A stretch of DNA of 64,000 nt from Muricea muricata (taxonomy: Eukaryota; Cnidaria; Anthozoa; Malacalcyonacea; Plexauridae), in NCBI GenBank assembly GCA_963855995.1, contig OY979717.1:12093001-12157000 (forward strand). The letters are read 5' to 3'. Below, one piece after another: positions 56,145-64,000 of this stretch (within the stretch, counting starts at the first letter, position 1; the number at the start of each line of letters is the position of its first letter). Both the position numbers and the translations under genes were made by a program. The notes under the pieces are model-generated. The model did no database searches and was not told the DNA's origin. It saw only the letters and a program-made list of their open reading frames with translations.

Positions 56145-57944
56145 TGCACAGATTTTTCCTTCATTACGGGGTTGCGGTGCCTTGGAAGGAGGACTGTCCT
56201 GACCTACCTAGCAACCTACCAATGGCCAAGCAGAGGTTACTGTCCACAGAGAAAAAGCTATTGAAAAATAAGGAAGTAGCTGTACCCTACCAACATGTCT
56301 TGAATGACTATCTTGAAAAACAGTACATTAATTCGTCGAGTACCGAAAGATGAAGAAAAACCCCAGCAGGAATGGCTTCTTCCGCATTTTCCTGTCATAC
56401 GGCCAGAGAGAGCGAGTACCAAAGTAAGAATAGTTTTCGATGGTTCAGTACCCTACGAAGGCAAGAGTCTGAACACTGAAGCACTACCTGGACCCAAGTT
56501 ACAAAGTAATGTTTTCGATATCTTAGTCAAGCTTAGAAAAGAAACGGTGGCGCTTGCTGGTGACATAAGTCAGATGTACCATCAACTAGTTTTGCGGGAA
56601 GAAGATCGACCACTGCACCGATTTTGTATGGAGGAACTTAGATCCATCCAAAGAGCCAGAAGTATACAAATTTCTGAGATTCGTTTTCGGAGGATGTTAC
56701 TGTCCTTTCCGTGCACAATATACCTGGCAGAAACACGCACAAGATCATAAGGAAGAGTATCCCTTGGCAGCCAACACTGTTGAAAAACATTGTTATATGG
56801 ACGTTGCTATGCCTTCCGTAGATTCCATCGAAGTTGCGAAAGAAACACGACGACAATTGTCCGAAATGGGAGACAAAGCTGGTTTCCACATATACAAATG
56901 GGTGTCCAATCGTACTGAAGTCTTGGAAGATGTTCCTGTCAAAGATGGCCAACGTTAGCCTGAAGAAGAATGAATTGTCAACAACAAAAACTTTGGGCCT
57001 TCGATGGGATGCAGCGGACGACGAGTTCCTGTTTGACTATTCCTCCCCTACTGATGATTTCAAGTATACGAAACGAAATGTACTGAAGAAAACGGCTTCA
57101 CTATTTGACCCACTTGGTCTTTTCGCCCCTTTTATTGTCAAAGCAAAGCTCTATTTGCAACAATCCTTGTTGGAAGCGCTAGACTGGGACGATGATTTGC
57201 CTGACAAATTTAAAAACGATTGGAAGAACTGGTTTATAAGCATATGCAGCAGCGGTCTACACGAGACACGAGTATAAAGATCAATCCGTTACGACACAGT
57301 TGATAGCGTCGAAAATAAGATTGTCACCACTGAAAGCTATAAGTATACCACGACTAGAACTAATGGGGGCGCTGATTGGAGTTCGCTTAACCAAACAAGT
57401 CTCCACAGCTTTAGAATTTCCTATGAAAGACGCGACCTTTTGGGTGGATGGCATGAACGTACTCCACTGGATACACGGACGAAGTCGCGACTATAAGCCC
57501 TTTGTAGCACATCGAGTGGGAGAGATCCATGATGGTCCTGACAAATGGAAGTATGTTCCCACGGAGTTGAATCCAGCAGATTATGGTTCGCGAGGAATGA
57601 ATGTCAGCGAGATGAAAAACAGTCAGCAATGGTGGTTTGGACCGGACTCGTGGCCGGAAGAAAAGATCGAAAGAGAACCTAACGCAGAAACGTATAAAGA
57701 AATGAAAGTCGACGCGCGAAAAAAAGAGAGATTGTCTACAAAAGATCAGTGCTCAAGTTTTACTACAACGATCCAAGAAGAACGACAGTTATGGCGTTTG
57801 AATCCTTCACGATATTCGAAGTGGTACAGAGTAAACGATCATAATAAGATCGAATTCGGACTTTCGTTTCTACGAGTACGTTGTTGGGTCCACAGATTCA
57901 TCGACAACTATCGTCGAACAAGGGAAGAACGCACGCGTGGATAA
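56145..57944 (+). pseudogene. pol: BEL RT and RNase H of the second copy
   Basis: Overlapping frames (56144-56353, 56304-56750, 56764-56958, 56834-57277, 57300-57944) together give RT with VRIVFDGSVPYEGKSLN and LAGDISQMYHQLVL. The catalytic box reads CYMDVAMPS where family members have YMDD, so one catalytic aspartate is lost. Then LRWDAADDEFLFDY, FDPLGLFAPFIVKAK and the RNase H-side ISIPRLELMGALIG and VPTELNPADYGSRG follow. At least four frame shifts confirm that it is dead. Confidence 0.85.
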
Positions 57945-57974
57945 CTGACAGCCAGGGCCATCAAGAGGGGGGGG

Positions 57975-58860
57975 GGTACCCGGGGTAACTACCTCGGGGC
58001 CCGGGCCTAAAGGGGCGCCGGGATGATTTAAGTACGAAAAAATTATAAATTACAATTACTTTGAATTTGAAGTGAATACTAGAGCGAATAGAGACTATAA
58101 CTGACGTTAAGTCTCTGTTGATTTCGATTCAGTTTTATGAGATTAAGATATGTAGAATAGCTTGGATAAGCTCTTGCTTATTACCTAGTTATACTAAAAT
58201 CTGTTATTGCCTGGCTGCTAAGCACGCTATGTGTCCATACTCATGTCGTCACGGATAGCTAGAAAATTGAAAACTGCGCAATATCGTTTGCGATCGCTTC
58301 GTACGCCGCAGAATTTGTTTGATCGTATGAAAAACTGCATTGCGCGTGTAGGGCTATCTTTCGGCTTTGCTGTGAGGGTTTTTGTTTTCGTAGGGAGCGT
58401 GTTTACCTCGAGATATTTGCGTTTGAATAAGGGCACTTGTTGGCCGGGTGACCTGCCTTGTCGTTTATTTATACCAATGCCACATGAACCTTAAAAGTCA
58501 GTGCCGAAAACCACTCGAAATCGAACAAAGCGCCACAGCAATTCTAAATAATACATGTTAAGCTTATAGTGTTTATGAAATATTAATATTTAATGCCACT
58601 GACATAATTTGTTCGTTTTCTATTACGCTATTCAAATATGTTATATATTATTCAAATATTCAAAATGGCCGCTATTGCAACAACTGTATACCGCAGGAAA
58701 CAAAACCAGGAGATTGGGCTGCTGAGCAATAACCAAAATAGCAATTTCAAAACAAATGTGAAACGTGACAAAATTGTTTTCAAAATGCTCACTGACCACT
58801 GCGATGTCCTCGTAATTCGTATAAACATAAATCTGGTGCTCAAAAAAGGCAAGAGAGGCA
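57975..58860. other. 5' part of the hAT element, no clear gene
   Basis: No domain is recognised before the transposase remnants. Frames at 58231-58494 and 58638-58871 carry no known motif. This probably includes the 5' untranslated part and promoter. Confidence 0.4.
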
Positions 58861-58867
58861 ACTACGC

Positions 58868-61346
58868 GTGAATGAAGAAAATAAAGGAAGCCGTACGTTA
58901 TTTGATGTTGGCGTATTCGAAGGAAGTGCTGACTCGGATTCACAAGTCCCTCTTGAACTTCCTCAGAAAGCAAGAGACGTGGATTCTACTGACGATGACA
59001 GTGAATTATCCGTTGATGGAGATGCAGCTTCGAGTCAAGTTTATGGTTTAAACGTTTCCTCAATTGAACGACAAGGTTTTGACATCGGAACACTTAATTA
59101 CTAGATCACCAACATCAAACGAGTTAGAAGAAATTGTCAAAGCTGGTCATATTCCTCATCCGAATCAATTTCCCCGTGACGTTACTGGAAAATGATTTCC
59201 GACCTCTGTTCTAAGTGTAAAGAGGCAAAATGGCGAAACAAGCCGCCGCTGTTGGATCGTTTATAGCCCAACCAAACAAGACATTTATTGTTTCCCTTGT
59301 AGGATTTTTTGGCATACAATTGATAACCCAGCACATATGCAGTCATCATTTTCCTCTCGTGATGGATGGAGAACTGAGAAAAAGTAGAAGAAGTTATGGG
59401 ATAGAATACCTGATCACGAGAAAAGCGATGCACATAAAAATTGCTATTTGCGCTGGCGTGAACTTCAAAGACGCCTTGAAAACGATACCGGTATAAACGT
59501 CATCATCGAAGAAAACATTTCGTCTGAAGCCGAAACATGGAAAAAGTTGCTCTCGCGGATAATAGACGTGGTTATTTTTTGGGACAAAGAGGGCTTGCAT
59601 TCCGTGGATCATCTCTTAGGATCGGTGACGTTGACAATGGTAATTTTCTTGGTTTATTAGAGCTCTTAGCGCATTATGACCCCATAGTGGAGGAACACGT
59701 TACCAAAGTGAAAGTTGCCCAACAAAAAGGGGAACGGTTGCAAGCGCACTGCCTATCACCAGAATCAAGAAACGAATTCATCAGCTTGTGCGCTGCAAGG
59801 GTTAGAAGATGCATCCTAGATGAATGAGAACTTGCAAAGTACTACTCAATCATGGTTGATGCTACACCAGATTCTAGACATATAGAGCAGACAACATTCA
59901 TTTGAGATTCCTGACCAAAGCCAACGATTCTTACGTAGTCAATGAACGCTTTCTCGCCTTTGTTGATTGTTGTCAAAAAACAGGAATCGATATTGCCAAT
60001 TTAATACTAGAAGCCCTAAAAGAATTTAGAATACCAATCGATGATTGCCGAGAACAAGGTTACGATAATGCTGCTAATATGTCTGGCAAATACAATGGTG
60101 CACAGCAACACATCAGTTCAGTGAACCCCTTATGTGTATACTCCCCTTGTGGCTGCTATTCTTTAAACCTGTGTGGAGTGGACTCGGCTTCAAGTTGCAC
60201 TGAGGTGGTCACTTACTTTGGTATAGCTCAAACAATCTACAACCTATTCTCCAGCAATCCTCAACGATGGCAGATTTTACAACGCAACATCACATGCTCT
60301 CTTCATGGTTTATCTGGCACCAGATGGACAGATCGTGTTGCCAGTGTGCGTCCATTTGCAGCTCATTTACCGAGCATAAAAGTGGCACTGCAGCAGCTTC
60401 TGGCCTTGAATCTAACTGCGAAAACGACCAGCGAAGTGAATGGCGCCATTAAGTATGTGTGGTCATTTGATCCACACGTACTTAATGGCGCCATTTGATC
60501 CACACGTACACGCACACAATTGTTATCAAGTCCTGGTGACAATTGATCAAAGAAACCAAATCATCCAAGCAAGGAAAGCAACAATTGACGTGGAAGTGTC
60601 CAACCTCAAGAGCCCTGCGCGAGAACTGGCCCCTAATTTTAAGGGAATGTAAGTTTGTGGCCAGTGCCGCAAATTTGCAAAATGAATTTCCATCAAGGCG
60701 CAAAAGTAAACGACCCGCCGATTACGCCAAAATTCAAGTTCTTACAGCAGAATCAACTGGTGAAGATCAGTGCATTGAGAGTGAAGAGGAACGCACATTC
60801 AAACATAACATATTTTTCGTCATTGTAGATTGTGTTATAGCAGGTCTAACAACACCCTACGTTTCCGCTAACAGCATTAACAATCTTTTTTGCTTCCTCT
60901 GGCAGTATTTGGAGCTATCAGAAGATCAAACTCTTGAAGCCTGTAACGTTTTCGGAAAGAAGTATGCCAATGATGTTTCAAAAAAAGATTTAAAAGAAGA
61001 AATGCCTCGCCTTAAAGCCATCCACAGTGCAAATTTTGGGAATAGTTCTCTGCCTCCTTTTGAATTATTGAGCACCATTAGAAAATTTAGGTTGGAAAAA
61101 ATTTTCCCCAACGTCTGCATTGGTTTGAGAATGTTTTGCACCTTACCTGTTACCGTAGCTTCCGCCGAGCGTTCATTTAGTAAGCTCAAACTCGTTAAGA
61201 ACTTTCTAAGAAGCACAATGGATCAAAAGAGATTGAACGATCTCGCAATGCTGAGTATTGAGGCTAAAATCGCTTGGTGTGCGGACTTTCAAGACATAAT
61301 CAATGACTTTGCAAAAGAAAAGCACGGAAAGCTTTTTGTTAACTAA
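58868..61346 (+). pseudogene. hAT transposase, ZMYM1-like, several frameshifts
   Basis: An acidic N-terminus (58868-59104) is followed by a TTF-type zinc-finger region in pieces (FPRDVTGK, YCFPCRIF, SDAHKNCYLRW at 59170-59460). The RNase H-like core comes next (GYDNAANMSGKYNGAQQHI with the aspartate, 59902-60440), and the hAT C-terminal dimerisation block last (TVASAERSFSKLKLVKNFLRS, 61146-61220). Zinc-finger MYM type 1-like hATs have this order. At least four frame changes and a small inverted duplication at 60437-60500 inactivate it. The intact protein would cut and paste the element. Confidence 0.8.
60437..60500. repeat. Short palindrome in the hAT transposase gene
   Basis: AATGGCGCCATTAAGTATGT near 60440 is mirrored by ACTTAATGGCGCCATT at about 60478-60495, meeting around TCATTTGATCC. 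ATTTGATCCACACGTA is also repeated directly right after. It looks like a replication-slippage inverted duplication, and it destroys the local frame. Confidence 0.8.
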
Positions 61347-61837
61347 ACTGGCATATTATAGAAGCCATGACATATAAAATTATGCCAAATGCGTGTGGAA
61401 CTTCAAGAGGTTTAGATTCTACCATAGTTCTTACGTTTATTGGCTTAATGATTATTAAAAACCGCATGCTAAAATATTTACGGACTGAAATTGTAAAACA
61501 TAGTGCATATTCAATGTTACGGACAAAACGCTAACAGTTTCTTCACTTTATAAACTTATATATGATATATTAGCGTTAAAAAATACTTGTTTCTGTGATA
61601 GTTTGCCCTCGGTTCATTTCCTGTTAGAACAGGTGGCGCAGAAGCTATTTAGAAATTGGGCGGGGGTTATCAGAAGAGCCATTCCTAGTTATATATTCGT
61701 ACTAATAAATTAAACCAAATCTCATCAACCCACTAGCCAATAGGTTCCGCCGTCGCGCCGCACTTTTAAACATACGGGTTCCGGATCAAAATATTGCCCC
61801 GGGGCCCGCTCTGCCTCTCGACGGCTCTGCTGACAGC

Positions 61838-63081
61838 AGATGAGTTGCGCAGAACAGAAGAAAAAATTATTCAAGAAGCACAGTACGAAAGTTATCCTGA
61901 TGAGATCGAAGCTTCGAAGCAAAATAAAAGTTTCCCCAAAAAGAGCTCCATTCTTACGTTCACACCGATATTGATGGACGGACTGTTAAGATTTAACACA
62001 AGATTACGTTACGCAGAAAATTTACCTCATCGAGTTAAGTACCCAGTTATCCTTCCAAAGAAGCATATTAAATTCTAAATTACACCCTGAATCATCTTTG
62101 CAAGAGATATATTGTTGTACATGTACGAGAAACAGTCAAAAGAATCATAAAAGAATGCTGCAGTGAGTGTAAGAGAAGATTTAGAGGCAAACCGTTACAA
62201 CAACAAATGGCCTCTCTACCACGTATTCGATTAGAAGTTACAATGAAACCATTTACAAATTGCGCAGTAGACTTTGCAGTCACGGGTCAAGAGATACCTT
62301 TGCCTGTTCCTGTGTCTTCAAACTCACTGTGTCCACTTGGAAATGGCATAGTCTTTGGAAACGGATGGATCTCTGAAAGCTTTAACATGTATATGGTTGC
62401 CAGACGTGGTTGGCCAAGAGACATGCTCAGTGATAATGGGACAAATTTTGCACGGGGAAACAATGAATTACAAGAGTTGGTGCAGCATCTAGATCAAGAC
62501 AAGATTCAGCGAATGACATCAAACAACGGAATTCGTTGGCATTGGAATCCACCGTTAGCACCTCATTTTGGGGGTGTTTTTGAAAGAATGATTAAATCCG
62601 CAAAAAGAGCCATAAATGCGATTTTAGGACACGCAGATGTGAAAGATGAAGAACTACTGACGGTGTTTACGGGAGTCGAAAGTTTGTTAAATTCAAGACC
62701 TTTAACGGCGACGAGTAAGGATCCGAATGACGATCCGATACTTACCCCTAATCACTTTTTAATAGGACATATGGGTGGCGAGCTGGCTCTAGAAACTGTC
62801 GACATGTTGGAAACATGAAAGAGGTGGATTCGTGAGTATATTACAAGTATTGGATCACGTAAGAAATGGTTGATCGAGAGAAAAACTTAAAGGACTAAGA
62901 TATCGTTTTAGTAGTTGTTGCAGACTCTCCTAGAAGAAACTGGAAAGTTGGGAGAATTGTCAGTGTACATCCCGGTAGCGATGGGTTCGTGAGAGTTGCA
63001 GATGTGAGAGTGGGAGACTGTATATATCGAAGGTCCATATCACGACTTTCTTTGTTGGAGTTTGACAATGTAAATAAGTAG
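61838..63081 (+). pseudogene. BEL integrase of the second copy
   Basis: After the hAT site the frame reads DELRRTEEKIIQEAQ, then LLRFNTRLRYAENLPHRVK, the link to the zinc-binding part. The core follows at 62207-62818 (CAVDFA near the first aspartate, MLSDNGTNFARG, PPLAPHFGGVFERMIKSAK with the catalytic glutamate, SLLNSRPLTATSKDPND). An internal stretch near 62297-62390 is out of frame. The C-terminal domain lies in other frames at 62820-63081 (SPRRNWKVGRI, GFVRVADVRVG). Confidence 0.85.
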
Positions 63082-63166
63082 TAAAAACGATTTGATAGTT
63101 TAAAAACATTCACATTAAAACTTGGAAATTTGACCTCAGATTCTATTAGAATCAGGGAGGGGGAAA

Positions 63167-64000
63167 TGTGGAAACGGTTTTGACATTATCTATAGTTTAT
63201 AATTTATGTTAATTAATTTCTGTTTATTTTAAAACTTCATGTAATATAATATAATATATAGTGGACAATAGAAAAATCGAAAGTATGTGTTGTTAATTTC
63301 GTGGGAAATTCGACGTCCAATCCCATTTAAGAAACAGAACTACGAAAATAGTACACCCGTGTTTACACCCTGTATGCATACGTTTATGACAATTTTGAGA
63401 GTCCAGTAGAGACAGTCTCATTTTCATTTTCCCAGCACAAATTTTGAGTATGTCCCATTTTTCCAGTGTACAAGTTCTATCATTCCCTTGGCTGCCTTGC
63501 TTAAATCTTAATCCAATTTCCAATTTACGTTGGGTTTTTTTTTCTTGTCAATCCTAGTCCAGTACATGAAATACCTTTTTCCCCAGCAAAAAATAGGCAA
63601 TTCCCAGTCAGTGTTTTAGAATGTTTGCTATTTTTATTTTGAAGATTGTATAAGATGGAAATACGAAGGCAAAAAATCATAGAATCTCTAATTCGACATT
63701 TCGACCGAAGGCCTTTCGTCCAGAAGTCAATTTTTGTTAATATTTTTTCGTGTTTTTGTGTGCTTTTGACTACACTACATTAGCAACGTTAGTTCGAGAT
63801 ATAATCAACCCTGCGGACATTTTTACCCCGATTCGTTTCACTATTAGACCCTTGTTTTCACCCCTCCCTCCCTCTTGGGCTTTCCTCTCTGCTTCCAGTT
63901 ACTCCGGACTCCCCGACTTGCTTGCGCACATCGTCCGGTTTGTTTGTCGGCACTCGGAAATTTCCGGATTCATTTTTCCGCCTCAGTTCAGAAAGCAAGA
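63167..64000 (+). repeat. 3' LTR of the second BEL copy, running off the window
   Basis: A purine tract (CAGGGAGGGGGAAA) precedes TGTGGAAACGG, a plausible LTR start at 63167. No second copy is in the window for comparison. No gene is seen in this stretch; it ends in a pyrimidine- and C-rich segment (63860-63960) that could include a promoter. Confidence 0.5.

Larger units (their letters stand above)
57953..61829 (+). mobile_element. hAT transposon (ZMYM1-type) inserted in the second BEL copy
   Basis: The left tip CAGGGCCATCAAGAGG corresponds to CCTCTCGACGGCTCTG at the right end (mirrored, three differences in 16). The 8-bp sequence CTGACAGC flanks both sides exactly (57945-57952 and 61830-61837). 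The interior carries a decayed transposase of the ZMYM1-like hAT group. The BEL frame continues across the site (REERTRG, then DELRRTEEKI). The left end is extremely GC-rich (poly-G and CCCGGG runs to 58023). Confidence 0.9.
56145..64000 (+). mobile_element. Second BEL/Pao retrotransposon, 5' truncated, split by a hAT
   Basis: From 56145 the frame reads BEL RT N-terminal sequence (HYGVAVPWKEDCPDLPSN), then RT, RNase H and integrase, and a 3' LTR that runs off the window. No gag or protease precedes it. A hAT transposon is inserted at 57952/61830. Many frame breaks are present. It is related to but clearly different from the copy at 1-6640. Confidence 0.85.

Overview
The window is eukaryotic, almost certainly from an invertebrate animal. 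It is AT-rich, genes carry spliceosomal introns with GT/AG borders, and it mixes BEL/Pao, DIRS, CR1/L2-like LINE, P-like, hAT and Crypton-like transposon families. A cnidarian is my best guess from the family mix (inference). I found no convincing host gene: essentially everything recognisable is mobile DNA, much of it nested.

Layout. 1-6640: 3' part of a decayed BEL/Pao retrotransposon whose integrase is split by a 1.8 kb element with hAT-like tips carrying an OTU-like (vertnin-type) protease remnant. 6641-10550: no gene, but a tRNA-like SINE head, foldbacks and 148-bp tandem repeats. 10553-14150: minus-strand decayed CR1/L2-like LINE. 15247-15417: small MITE with a TTA duplication.

15921-43910 is a four-level nest. 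Element A (TTAA-flanked, tips AGGACATTGGCAAC) is split by element B (TTAA-flanked, tips GGTGGC, 16515-43348), whose cargo is a seven-exon gene for a PIN/XPG-like nuclease with Cys-rich CXC motifs (36655-42299, minus). B's left end is split by element C (16585-35142), an 18.6 kb transposon with 2.6 kb near-identical terminal inverted repeats, CATAGG tips and a 7-bp GAATCAC duplication. C encodes a multi-exon P-superfamily (THAP9-like) transposase (28756-32225, minus), a PIF1 helicase (24379-26403, plus) and a conserved-looking companion protein (26883-27872, plus). C's left inverted repeat is itself split by an almost intact DIRS retrotransposon (18892-23507, minus) with gag, RT-RNase H and tyrosine recombinase. 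The right repeat is unbroken and serves as the empty-site reference.

43911-64000: 247-bp tandem repeats, a symmetrical foldback, a hAT MITE (48341-48543), a 1.75 kb non-autonomous relative of C (50820-52573) sharing its tips and a 7-bp duplication, a Crypton-like recombinase remnant (54068-54906), and a second BEL/Pao copy (about 56145 to the window end) split by a complete but decayed ZMYM1-type hAT (57953-61829) with a perfect 8-bp duplication.

The most promising unusual system is element C: P-type transposase, PIF1 helicase and companion protein between very long inverted repeats, with a related deletion derivative in the same window. The second is element B, where a nuclease/CXC gene lies between inverted repeats without a recognisable DDE transposase.
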